Shown piece by piece: positions 32,052 to 42,559 of a DNA stretch of 64,000 nucleotides. A model generated the notes under the pieces. The model saw nothing but the letters and a program-made list of their open reading frames with translations, was not told where the DNA came from and searched no databases. The stretch is from assembly GCA_949130485.1 (NCBI GenBank), contig OX422194.1:6608699-6672698 (forward strand). The letters run 5' to 3'. Made by a program: the position numbers and the translations under genes. Within the stretch, counting starts at the first letter, position 1. Each line of letters starts with the position of its first letter. Source of the stretch: Agelas oroides (Eukaryota > Porifera > Demospongiae > Agelasida > Agelasidae).

Positions 32052-32630
32052 TGGCTTTTCACTTTTCCTCCTTTTGTTTCACACCATTGAACCTGTGTTC
32101 ACTTATAGCTGAGCTAGGCAAGATGCTAAGTAGTGTCAAGGCTTATTTTAAACCTCACAGGCAAAGGCCTAAAGTAGGCTTCATCAGTGCAGTGCAGCAT
32201 TGTAATGCACAAGTGACCAAGCTTACCAGCTTGGGCATTAGAAGACAGTATTGGCTGAGACATGTTCTGAGCAGTGGATGACTCTGCATAATGACATCTA
32301 GGCTTACCTTTTTACGTGGCAATTTGGTTCATCGAGGGCCACCAAATTGTAATTCAAAATATCCTGGGAATGGGACAAGAACCAAGTTATTACACAACCC
32401 TTGCTCGTTTTGTTTGTGTACAAAGCTGCAGCTGCAAGTTGGTTTTCTTAGGAGTAGCTCCAAACAAAGTAGCTGTACGTATATACATCTCGAGTGTGTG
32501 TGTCAATTCACAAGATTACTTGTGTGGGTGCACGTGGTTGTAGAGCAAATAAGTGTGGTGTAATGCCTTTTAAGATCCATTATGCTTAAAATTTCAAGAT
32601 GGGAATGTAGGATAGTTTTTATTCCATCTC
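32052..32630. other. Upstream flank of the mucin-like paralog
   Basis: No gene. Blocks here (for example around 32300-32560) are diverged relatives of 33690-33850 and 35200-35330, including a single diverged unit of the 54-bp repeat near 32395-32450. This is part of an older local duplication. Confidence 0.5.
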
Positions 32631-32632
32631 AC

Positions 32633-33520
32633 AGACATTGCAAGATTGTCACAGATGTGGTGGCACCAATCCTAGTCGTGTTCCTGGTGGGAGCCAACAC
32701 ATGTGGCAGTTCAAAAACCGTGAGTAAAAGTGGAATTGACAGTGGCTTCATGAATGATAGCATCATTGTCAACACGAGCAGCGACAGTTATAGCAACTTG
32801 ACAACTGAGAGCTTAACAATGTCTTCAACTTTACTCTCAGCACTTTCACCATCATTTTCATCTCTTGGCCACTCAGCCTCTTCTTCCTCTCCCACATCCT
32901 TCCCACCTCCTCCCTTCCTGGCTCCTCCTTCCTCAGAGTCCCACCTCCCCCCTTCCCACATCCTTCCTTCCCACCTCCTCCCTTCCTGGCTCCTCCTTCC
33001 TCAGAGTCCCTTCCCATCTCCTCCATCCCCACCTCCTCCCTTCCTGGCTCCTCCACCCCCACCTCCTCCCTTCCCACCTCCTCCCTTCCTGGCTCCTCCA
33101 TCCCCACCTCCCCCCTTCCCATCTCCTCCATCCCCACCTCCCCCCTTCCCATCTCCTCCATCCCCACCTCCTCCCTTCCTGTCTCCTCCTTCCTCAGAGT
33201 CCCACCACCTTCCTTCCTATCTCCTTCCTTCCTGGCTCCTCCTTCCTTCCCACCCCACATCCTTTCTTCCTTCCCATCTCCTTCCTGGCTCCTCCTTCCT
33301 TCCCATCTCCTTCCTTCCTGGTTCCTTCTTCCTTCCCACCCCACATCCTTCCTACCCCCCCCCCCCCCCCCCCCCCCCCCAACCTCTCCCTTTCCCTCTC
33401 CTCAACTCCCACCTTCTCAGCCCCCACAAATTTTGCCACAATGGAGCCAACTTCAATCCTGACCCTGTCATTGAAAGTGACATTGGGAGTAACAGGTGTC
33501 AATTCTGCTGGTACAATTGA
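32633..33520 (+). pseudogene. Mucin-like paralog of gene 3, probably decayed
   Basis: The hydrophobic segment TDVVAPILVVFLVGA and a Ser/Thr-rich stretch align with gene 3 at 35375-35700. The ATG used by gene 3 is absent here. A Pro-rich minisatellite (CCACCTCCTCCCTTCCTGGC-type units, about 32895-33355) and a poly-C run have expanded. The downstream match (SAPTNFATMEPTSILTLSL) lies in a different frame. The membrane span is lost: a Lys replaces Met and the sequence diverges after GVTGV. These lesions argue for a pseudogene. Confidence 0.7.
33354..33380. repeat. Poly-C run
   Basis: About 24 C residues, prone to length error in sequencing, which may contribute to the apparent frameshift. Confidence 0.9.
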
Positions 33521-33795
33521 TCTTTGTGTGCTGCGTACCAGCTCCACCCACTGCCAAGCTTTTACTATTGTTAACTCAACTCAAGCCAGAGGAAGTGACC
33601 CTTACATGTATTACATGACTACCTGTCACCCCAGCAGCTGATGATTGGTATTGGCTGAAACGTGTCCTGAGCAGTTGGTGACTCTCTACATAACAACATA
33701 TCTAGGCCTACCTTGTAACAGGGAAATGTGGCATTGATTATATAATTATTAGGACCAAATTCAACTGGGACTGAAATCCTAAGAATGGGACAGGA

Positions 33796-35215
33796 ACCAT
33801 GTTATTAGTACACAACCCATGTTCTTTAGTCTGTGTACAAATTAAGCTGCAGCAGTTTTCTGTACACAATCCGTGTTCTTTCATCTGTGTACAAATTAAG
33901 CTGCAGCAGTTTTCTGTACACAGCCCTTGCTCTTTCGTCTGTGTACAAATTAAGCTGCAGCAGTTTTCTGTACACAATCCGTGTTCTTTTGTCTGTGTAC
34001 AAATTAAGCTGCAGCAGTTTTCTGTACACAGCCCTTGCTCTTTCGTCTGTGTACAAATTAAGCTGCAGCAGTTTTCTGTACACAATCCGTGTTCTTTCGT
34101 CTGTGTACAAATTAAGCTGCAGCAGTTTTCTGTACACAATCCGTGTTCTTTCATCTGTGTACAAATTAAGCTGCAGCAGTTTTCTGTACACAATCCGTGT
34201 TCTTTCGTCTGTGTACAAATTAAGCTGCAGCAGTTTTCTGTACACAATCCGTGTTCTTTCGTCTGTGTACAAATTAAGCTGCAGCAGTTTTCTGTACACA
34301 GCCCTTGCTCTTTCGTCTGTGTACAAATTAAGCTGCAGCAGTTTTCTGTACACAATCCGTGTTCTTTCGTCTGTGTACAAATTAAGCTGCAGCAGTTTTC
34401 TGTACACAATCCGTGTTCTTTCGTCTGTGTACAAATTAAGCTGCAGCAGTTTTCTGTACACAATCCGTGTTCTTTCATCTGTGTACAAATTAAGCTGCAG
34501 CAGTTTTCTGTACACAGCCCTTGCTCTTTCGTCTGTGTACAAATTAAGCTGCAGCAGTTTTCTGTACACAATCCGTGTTCTTTCGTCTGTGTACAAATTA
34601 AGCTGCAGCAGTTTTCTGTACACAATCCGTGTTCTTTCGTCTGTGTACAAATTAAGCTGCAGCAGTTTTCTGTACACAATCCGTGTTCTTTCATCTGTGT
34701 ACAAATTAAGCTGCAGCAGTTTTCTGTACACAGCCCTTGCTCTTTCGTCTGTGTACAAATTAAGCTGCAGCAGTTTTCTGTACACAATCCGTGTTCTTTC
34801 GTCTGTGTACAAATTAAGCTGCAGCAGTTTTCTGTACACAATCCGTGTTCTTTCGTCTGTGTACAAATTAAGCTGCAGCAGTTTTCTGTACACAATCCGT
34901 GTTCTTTCGTCTGTGTACAAATTAAGCTGCAGCAGTTTTCTGTACACAGCCCTTGCTCTTTCGTCTGTGTACAAATTAAGCTGCAGCAGTTTTCTGTACA
35001 CAATCCGTGTTCTTTCGTCTGTGTACAAATTAAGCTGCAGCAGTTTTCTGTACACAGCCCTTGCTCTTTCGTCTGTGTACAAATTAAGCTGCAGCAGTTT
35101 TCTGTACACAATCCGTGTTCTTTCGTCTGTGTACAAATTAAGCTGCAGCAGTTTTCTGTACACAGCCCTTGCTCTTTCGTCTGTGTACAAATTAAACTGC
35201 AGCAGTTCTCTTCTG
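33796..35215. repeat. 54-bp tandem array, about 26 copies
   Basis: Unit contains GTGTACAAATTAAGCTGCAG and TTTTCTGTACACA. Two main variants alternate: ...AATCCGTGTTCTTTC... (N) and ...AGCCCTTGCTCTTTC... (S). A sub-variant has TTTCATC for TTTCGTC. A four-unit order N-N-N(ATC)-S (216 bp) recurs in the middle. Because 54 is divisible by three, four of six frames stay open for about 470 codons. I see no start context, splice link or domain, so these are not called as genes. Confidence 0.95.
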
Positions 35216-35374
35216 AGTACAACCACCCACACAAGTAATTATGTGAATTGACCCACACACCCAAGATATATATACTTTGTTTGAAAAGCAAATAGCATGG
35301 TGTACAACCTTTTAACATCCATTATGTGGGTTGTTTAATTCTAGTTTTTCTTCCATCTCACATGATCTGCAGAC

Positions 35375-35868
35375 ATGCATGGCAAGACTGGCACAGATAT
35401 AGCGGTGGTGGTACCAATCCTGGTCATTTTCCTGGTGGGAGCCAGCAGATGTGGTGGTTCAAATGAACAGAACATGGGAAACGGTAGTAACATGACTGTG
35501 TCGATCAACAGTGGTAGCGGTGACATGAGCAATGACAGTAATAGCAGCTTGACAACTGAGAGTACAATGTCTTCAACTTTACTATCATCAGGATCAACTT
35601 CAACAATTTCACCATCCTTCAATTCATCCAGCCACTCACCCTCTACCTTCTCTCCCACCTCTGTACTTCCCACCTCTTTCCTTCCCACCTCCTCCCTTCC
35701 CCTCTCCTCAACTCCCACCTCCTCAGCCCCCACAAATTTTGCCACAATGGAGCCAACTTCAATCCTGACCCTGTCATTGATGGTGACATTGGGAGTAACA
35801 GGTGTCATCCTTCTTGTTTTCCTCCTAATATTCCTGGGCTGTGTCTGCTACTGCTGCTATTTAAAGAA
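35375..35868 (+). CDS. Gene 3: mucin-like single-pass protein, exon 1
   Basis: ATG at 35375. A basic N-terminus and the hydrophobic stretch IAVVVPILVIFLVGAS fit a cleaved signal peptide (site near Ala-Ser). About 100 residues rich in Ser/Thr/Asn/Pro with N-x-S/T sites follow, as in mucin-like stalks. Then comes a membrane span (GVTGVILLVFLLIFLG) and CVCYCCYLK, cysteines suited to palmitoylation. Reading on gives K-stop. But the last bases are AA|GTGAGA, a good donor in phase 2, matching the phase-2 tail exon at 38031. An alternative start upstream is possible because ATG follows CTGCAG, an acceptor-like site. A TATATATA lies about 105 bp upstream. Confidence 0.75.
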
Positions 35869-35962
35869 GTGAGAACCAAACAGTTAGTGCAGGAATCTGA
35901 GTCTTTTACATGCATGTATTGCTGAATTTGAACTAGACCATTGTAATATAGTTGTGTTCTGT

Positions 35963-37716
35963 CATAGATAATAGAGTCGTAACCGGGATTGGAAACATCT
36001 CAATTAACGCGGCCATTCCGCGTTACTGGAAGTAGTACTTCCGGTAACGCACATAATAAGGTGAGGTGAGCGTGGCGGTCCGGAGCCATGAAACCAGTGC
36101 GTGTTTATCGCGTCGGACGCTCAGATGCAGTGGTTTACATGCAGCTGGAGTAACTATACACTACAGCTACAAAAGATGGAGCACGACTAGAGAGGCTCCT
36201 CATGCATGTACACTGAAGTTGCAAGAGCACATAACAATGGCAATGCACTAATAAATACACACACTAATACACTATACAGTTGTACAAAGTAACTGCTAAC
36301 AAACTCTTGAATGTTGAGTTGCCATGTACACAACCTCTTTGGCACTGAAAACCAGAGAATTGGGTCGTTGAAGCAGAGTCCACAGGATCAGAAGAATCAG
36401 TCATTGAGGGTGAGTGAAAACATAACATGGGCTTGGAATGCTGGGAGCGTAGCGATAAGTTTGCACCAGACTTGGTGGCTAGATATCAACTAGCTGTCAT
36501 GGAATTGGTACTGTGAATGGTAATCATGACTGGCGGTTCCCTGCAGATACGGAGTAAGATTGTGTTTTGTGCGTCATGTTTCTTCTCTTCTCTCTTGCCA
36601 ATGCATGCCCAACTAAAATTTTCTCCCACCCATATCTGTAATGTGTACAGGGAGTGCATACATGTAGCCAAAAAAACTATATAACTGTTACACAAAGACA
36701 AGAGCTAGTCTCGTACTAGTCTCGCAAGCCAGATCCACTTCCGCAAAAATAAAGGGAAGGGTCTGGTGAACTGCGTACACAAGCGAAAGAGAGCTAGGAC
36801 ATATTTTCCACTACTGCAGGAGTTGTAAAAACACTTTGACTATACTTCTCAGAGAGTGTGCTTACTCCGCAACAGGTAATTCAAGAGTGCATTATTTGAA
36901 ATCTGGTTACATCATCCAGCTAATTGCATTCTGGTGGGACACGGCTTGTGTATGTAGTTCACCAGACCCTTCCTTTCTTGCAGAAGTGGGTCTGGCTTGC
37001 GACACTAGTCTCGTACCCAGACTACTTTTCAGCGGGCAAAAAAAAAGTGGTCTGGAAACAAGACTAGACAAGAGCTAGGCCTACATCAAAAATGAAATGT
37101 CCATAATCTCTCCCCCACAAACTGCTCCCCAAGAAAGTTTATGGCATTGTGTAATATTACCATGCAATACTTCAGACTCAGAGCTTTCTTCTGAAATGTT
37201 CTAAACCAAAGCCATAAACCTACACTGAGAGCAACTGCTTCACAAACTTCTTTACCTACCGTAGGCTAAATATGGCAGTATAGCTTCTGTAACTGAAGGA
37301 AAAAATGTTTCTAGCATCACAAATTATTACTATGCAATACTTCAGACTCGGAGCTTTCTTCTGAAACGTTCTAAACTAAAGCCATAAACCTACACTGAGA
37401 GCAACTGCTTCACAAAAGATTAACTAAACAGAGGCGCTTGTTTAAAGCTTTAAAATGACTACACCAGAATCAACTATCAGACACAAATTTTAGTTCTAAT
37501 TGTAGCGCAACCCTTCCCAAACCGCATAGTACCCCACAAAACTCACCAGCTTCAGTACACTTCTCGCTTCTGAAGCTTTTTTGCTTGTCGGTCGGTCGCT
37601 CCTTCTCCCTCAAGGCAACCCACAGCTGCAACGCGGAGTGTCCGCGCGTTTAACTATGGAATATATGCGCATCACGTGAGATGTTTCCAATCCCGGTTAC
37701 GACTCTATTATCTATG
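35963..37716. mobile_element. 1.75-kb TIR element in the gene 3 intron
   Basis: Perfect 40-bp terminal inverted repeats (CATAGATAATAGAGTCGTAA..., running through GGAAACATCTCA). Flanked by a 7-bp duplication GTTCTGT (35956-35962 and 37717-37723). The interior has no transposase frame and includes a nested hairpin-family element at 36707-37067 and a direct duplication around 37150-37410. It is a non-autonomous DNA transposon. Shared CATAGATA ends and 7-bp duplications link it to the 36-bp palindrome at 24465. Confidence 0.85.
36707..37067. mobile_element. Nested hairpin-family element
   Basis: Bounded by ACAAGAGCT on both sides (36698-36706 and 37068-37076). Inside are paired arms such as GTCTCGCAAGCCAGATCCAC...GTGGGTCTGGCTTGCGACAC and a second inner hairpin at 37007-37066. 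It looks like one hairpin element inserted into or next to another. Confidence 0.72.
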
Positions 37717-38030
37717 GTTCTGTAAACTACAGTGACTCTAAATCTAACTGCTGTGCAGTCCTGCATTACATACTTGAGGTTTGGGATTTTTCTTATAATT
37801 ATGCATAGCTGTGATAAGAACCCGCATAAAAAAAAAACACAGTGGATGTAAATTGGTTTTGTTTTAGAACTAAAACCAAAACCAAGTTGTGGTTCTCTTG
37901 CAAATATTGCATATAGTCAACTTCCATTCCACTGGTAGATTGACTGTACACAGCTAGCATGCAGATATTTTGACCAGTACTGTGATCTTGTGCCATCAAA
38001 TAGGTTAATCATGTATTTTTCTGGCTTCAG

Positions 38031-38376
38031 GAAGGAACCAGCTAACTGGGGTCATGTTGCTAAGTCAGGAGACAAGGACATCACAACCACACAGTGTGAA
38101 GCATACGAGTTAACAAAGTTAGGCCATGAGTATGAGGACCTCTCTGAGTATCAGAACCCAGAATATGATATTCCTTTTAAGTATGAGAACCCCTCTGGGT
38201 ATCAGAACCCGGAATATGATATTCCTTTTAAGTATGAGAACCCCTCTGGGTATCAGAACCCGGAATATGATATTCCTTTTAAGTATGAGAACCCCTCTGG
38301 GTATCAGAACCCAGAATATGAGATTCCTGTCACACAGTGTTCTGCTTATGGACTCACCAGTAAGCCAGGAGAATGA
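38031..38376 (+). CDS. Gene 3: phosphotyrosine-repeat cytoplasmic tail exon
   Basis: Acceptor GGCTTCAG, phase 2 in, TGA stop at 38374-38376. About 115 residues. It opens like the other tails (KEPANWGHVAKSGDK), then EAYELTKLGHEYEDLS. Three perfect copies of the 17-residue repeat YDIPFKYENPSGYQNPE follow (38164-38316), then YEIPVTQ. Tyrosine signals: NPEY four times (PTB/NPxY), YDIP three times and YEIP once (YxxP, Crk-type SH2), and YENP/YQNP (YxN, Grb2-type SH2). There is no catalytic domain. It is predicted to be a docking platform; this is motif inference only. Confidence 0.86.
38164..38316 (+). repeat. 51-bp in-frame coding repeat, 3 copies
   Basis: Three 51-bp units begin TATGATATTCCTTTTAAG. 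They differ only at the last Pro codon (CCG/CCA), so amplification was recent or is homogenised. Confidence 0.97.
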
Positions 38377-38675
38377 AGGATTTCCTCAACCAGTACCTAC
38401 AAACGTAACAAATACTGAATTTCCTGTAGAGCTAGAGGTATTGAACTTCATATAGTAGTATAACTGGTTGTCACCACATGTATACCTGTCTATCCACAAT
38501 ATTCTGTTTCATTGTGTCATTGCTAGCTGCAAGCCCCGAACTCACCCTATGACCATGATTTGTATTTTTACTGAGAGGTTTGTCCTCGTACATGTTGTAA
38601 AATGCATCTTTGAGGTCACTATATTGTGCTGTTCTGCAATAAATAGCTATAAAGAAAATAGGAACATTAGAAATG

Positions 38676-39010
38676 TAAAAAAGATGTAGGGAGGGCACAC
38701 CAAATAGTATGCAAACAAGGTATAGGGATGATATAAAAGTGAAGGTAAAAAGTAGATGGTGAACGTCACTACCAGCTAGGTAGTGATATTTGTGGCAATT
38801 TTTGGTGACTCTCACAGACAACTACCAGTTAGTGACAATCACCAGTTAGTTTTTACAAAGTATACAAAGCCCCCTCCCTGCATCCCTTTCACACTATAGA
38901 GTAACAACTGTAGTGTAAAAAGATGTAGGGATAGGGCTCTGTATATGTACCTTGACTTTTATATAATCCCTACCTACTTTTTGGTGTGCCCTCCCTACTC
39001 TTCATATACC
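38676..39010. mobile_element. Foldback element, copy 3 (diverged)
   Basis: Inverted arms (AGATGTAGGGAGGGCACACC on the left; GGTGTGCCCTCCCTAC on the right), related to the elements at 25058 and 62509 but shorter. It lies in the 3' flank of gene 3. Confidence 0.7.
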
Positions 39011-39723
39011 AGATTTTGAGCCCTTTGTGAAGCCAATTTCCTGATTTTCTATCACATGACAACTGACCAGCACAGATAAACTGTACCGACAGGGCATAAA
39101 AACTGACCATCTTGGCGTTACTAAAGCTGTATTTTTAGTGTAGCTATAGGTAAGCAACTGAATGCAGCGCCTTACCTACGTGGTGTCCATTAGCCCTTCC
39201 CACAACCATGGGAAGAGACTGTGCCAGCTGTTGGACGAAAAAGTGGCTTTACCTTCAACCACCTGGTGATCCATGGAAGACAGAAAACTGATTTCTATAA
39301 TTTTGCATCTGCACACTCTGCTGTATGTTTTTGCTTTTTAAAATAATTGCACCTACATATACAGTGAAGTACTTGATATCTATCTCATATATTTGATATA
39401 AATACTGTTTTGAGATATACCACTCTCTTATACCTTTGACAGGGGAACAGTTCACCCAGCATGGAAACATGTATCACTGACACTAATGCTGCCAAATACA
39501 CTAGTGCATGATATCTGTTTGGGGGAAAACTTGTATATCACTAGGGAATTGCGAAGAGACTAGTGCACATGCGAATCGCGCATTGACCAGCAAGCACGGT
39601 GTTACAGTGATATGTGTTTCCCTGGGGAAAATGTCCCGCCGAACACATTTCCCTCTCAGTGGCTTCTCAGTTGGCTTCTCAGTTGGCTTTTCAGTTGGCT
39701 TCTGCATAATTGAAGAGAAGGTT

Positions 39724-39972
39724 AGGGGACACTTCCAAACTATGTATGACGCTAAGGGGGGGAGGGGGTTAGGGCCATGACGCTAATTTTAGCATAAACT
39801 TCGAACCACCCTTTTTAGACTGTCCTACATGTATATCTGCCACTGTCTTCAAGTCCAGGTATGACTATCAGCTACTTTTACCATGACACTAAGAGGGGGG
39901 GGGGGGGGAGGGGGTCCAACACTTAACGTCATAATGATGCTAATTTTTAAAAATAGTTTGGAAGTGTCCCCT
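39724..39972. mobile_element. About 250-bp MITE-like element
   Basis: Perfect 20-bp ends AGGGGACACTTCCAAACTAT and reverse complement. The interior holds two related blocks each with poly-G (GACGCTAAGGGGGG...). No clear target duplication, although TTA/TTG flanks would be compatible with a decayed Harbinger-type site. Confidence 0.65.
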
Positions 39973-40026
39973 TGTCTGTTGCCAACTTGAGCTTGGGAAA
40001 ATAACTTTTCGATTGAATGCTCTAAA

Positions 40027-40420
40027 GTAAAACTCAAACGGCAGCGAATCCAGCCCATGATCTTGCTAAGGTAAAACTCAAACGGCAGCGAATCCAGCCC
40101 ATGATCTTGCTAAGGTAAAACTCAAACGGCAGCGAATCCAGCCCATGATCTTGCTAAGGTAAAACTCAAACGGCAGCGAATCCAGCCCATGATCTTGCTA
40201 AGGTAAAACTCAAACAGCAGCGAATCCAGCCCATGATCTTGCTAAGGTAAAACTCAAACGGCAGCGAATCCAGCCCATGATCTTGCTAAGGTAAAACTCA
40301 AACGGCAGCGAATCCAGCCCATGATCTTGCTAAGGTAAAACTCAAACGGCAGCAAATCCAGCCCATGATCTTGCTAAGGTAAAACTCAAATGGCAGCGAA
40401 TCCAGCCCATGATCTTGCTT
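40027..40420. repeat. 44-bp tandem array, 9 copies
   Basis: Unit GTAAAACTCAAACGGCAGCG followed by AATCCAGCCCATGATCTTGCTAAG, nearly invariant. On the minus strand the unit and its flank read MGWIRCRLSFTLARS, continuous with IQIYQKNLFRGEPSK upstream. This looks like a scrap of a transposon polyprotein whose segment was amplified. Confidence 0.92.
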
Positions 40421-41135
40421 GGTTCCCCCCGGAACAAATTTTTCTGATATATTTGGATCCACTCTGAAAAATTTGTTCCCACTGTAGGCCAGCCACCTGA
40501 CGGCAGATCAGTGTATGTCAACGGTCCTGAAGGCACTAAGGTTGAATCAACGCACGTCAGAGTAAGATGCTGTTTCCTTATGTTGGCAATTGGTTGGAGT
40601 GTATCAGCAAATCGACAGGGAGCGGAGATGAACAATGGAGACGAGATACTTGAATACACTATTCATTTTGCTGCTCTGTTCAAATTACTGCCTCTTGACT
40701 TCGTTCAAGTAACTACTAAGAACATTAGTTAGGGTTGACAACGTGAAAATGAAGATATAGAGTAACACTAAAATAAGTATATGGTTGGAATAGTTGTTCA
40801 TCTGCTAGTACTAGATGAGCGTTTTGGTCTGGAATCTCTAGTTAGTAGAAACGGTGATGATTTCTCCGGGGCGTCGGAGGGGGGGGGATACCATTCCATG
40901 TAATTGGAAGGAAATATACAGAGGGTACAAACTCTCAGCCACATGCGTACAACACTCTAAGTGTATATGTACATAGAGGGTGGGGCATGGCAAGAACAAT
41001 TATTTGGGATTACGTAATGTGCTCACGTGCGAACAGCTTTTTGCATACTTTTGCATCCGCACAGTTGTTAGTTCCGACCACCCTTCTTAACGTGCCAGCA
41101 ACGGCCTCAGATTGTAACAGACCCATATCAGTTGC

Positions 41136-41194
41136 TAGTCTCGCGTAGCCAGACTCTCACACGAATCGTGTGAGAGTCTGGCTACGCGAGACTA
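41136..41194. mobile_element. 59-bp perfect hairpin with 9-bp target duplication
   Basis: 29-bp arms (TAGTCTCGCGTAGCCAGACT...) around a single central A, no mismatch. Flanked by ATCAGTTGC at 41127-41135 and 41195-41203. Too small to encode anything, it must be moved by an outside enzyme. It is the clearest member of the hairpin family here. Confidence 0.93.
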
Positions 41195-41203
41195 ATCAGT
41201 TGC

Positions 41204-42195
41204 AAGAGTTTAATTTTTCGTGCTATTTCGCCGATTCGCTCAAGCTCTGTTTCCAGATATACAAGTGAGTTTCAAAGACACTGCACCTTGGTTTATTGTT
41301 GCCTTGTTGATTACATGTGGTCACCTTTTAAAATGCTTGTTGAAAGTCACTAGTTTAGAATACCTGTACTATGCTCCATAGAAAAGCAGGATGTTGCCTC
41401 ACAACCTCCAGTAGGCATAATGAAATTGAAGTTTGCCTTGAGTTAAGTGAGAATATGTGGCTATTTCCTTGGCTGCTTTTAGAAAGTCACTTGTTCTGAG
41501 AGTAAATACTAAAATAGTTATACATTGGAAGCCATATGACCTGTTTTGTCAAAACCTAAAGGCCATGTGAACCTCAAAGATAAAATGGCATGTGATTCTG
41601 TCACATTTGAAGCTGTGGACTTCCAAGATGTACATTCATGTTTTGTAGCTGGTGATACTGGAATACAACATACTTGTATGTGAGGCCATACAACAGCATC
41701 TATTAAAGCCTTATGACCCAAGGTCATACCCTAGCTGTCTCTGCTTTGTCACTTTGCAGATTTATGCACCTTTGGCTTGGTAGAGGTAGTGGGACTAAAA
41801 CCAGTACCACTACATAAAGGTGTTTACTTAGTTTCTGTCTGCCTTTGTTATCATGCCATTGTTAATGTCTTGTGTTCACATGCAGACTGAGAGGATCAAT
41901 ACACCAACTTGACAATAAACTGCGAGAGGCCCCTGAAATTGCTGTTCATATATACATTGACTACTCAACTTATTTGTATATGTGAATTCAAGGTTCATTG
42001 ATAATTCTTTCCAAACACTGTCCTGAACCAGTGTGACTTGACTGACTCTTCTTTGAGATCCAAACCTGACAATGCCTGATAATGGCTTCCTATGACTTTT
42101 GGAGTTTGTCCAAGGACTAACGAAGCTGGAAATGTAATTTCAAAGCTCAGCCACCAACTATTGTTTTACTAGGTATAGTAGACCAATTTTCAGAC
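41204..42195. other. No gene seen
   Basis: Unique sequence without supported exon, repeat or structural RNA. Open frames are short. Confidence 0.5.
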
Positions 42196-42377
42196 AAATG
42201 ATGTTTAATGCTAGTTAAACAAGGTTAATCGACAAACGGCTCTTGAGCACATGCAATTACGTAATACTGGGCGGGCTTTGCGCATGCTCAGTCCACGCTT
42301 GTCCTTGGCAACCGCCTTTGCACTCATTGTTAGCCATTGCAGCTACCTTTTTCGCCTGTATCTACTCAAAAATTTTC
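42196..42377 (+). repeat. Split repeat A1
   Basis: 182 bp starting AAATGATGTTTAATGC and ending AAAAATTTTC, matching A2. Confidence 0.93.
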
Positions 42378-42559
42378 TCCATTTCGCTGAACAGTCAGTC
42401 ACGGCGACTTCACAAGCCATGCCAGACGCCGCTTTGAGTGCTAGCGGCTAACAGCGCTCCAATTACAGATACCGGTACTCCCGCTACCTGAATTCGCCGC
42501 CCGCGAGAGCACCACCCCCACCTCGCGTTCTCTTCTCAGGCATCCTCCTGCAAGCTGGT

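Noticed and set aside
33738..35318. 526-, 479-, 472- and 468-codon open frames as repeat proteins
   Set aside because: They arise because a 54-bp unit keeps several frames open at once. No frame is favoured and none has domain or splice support.
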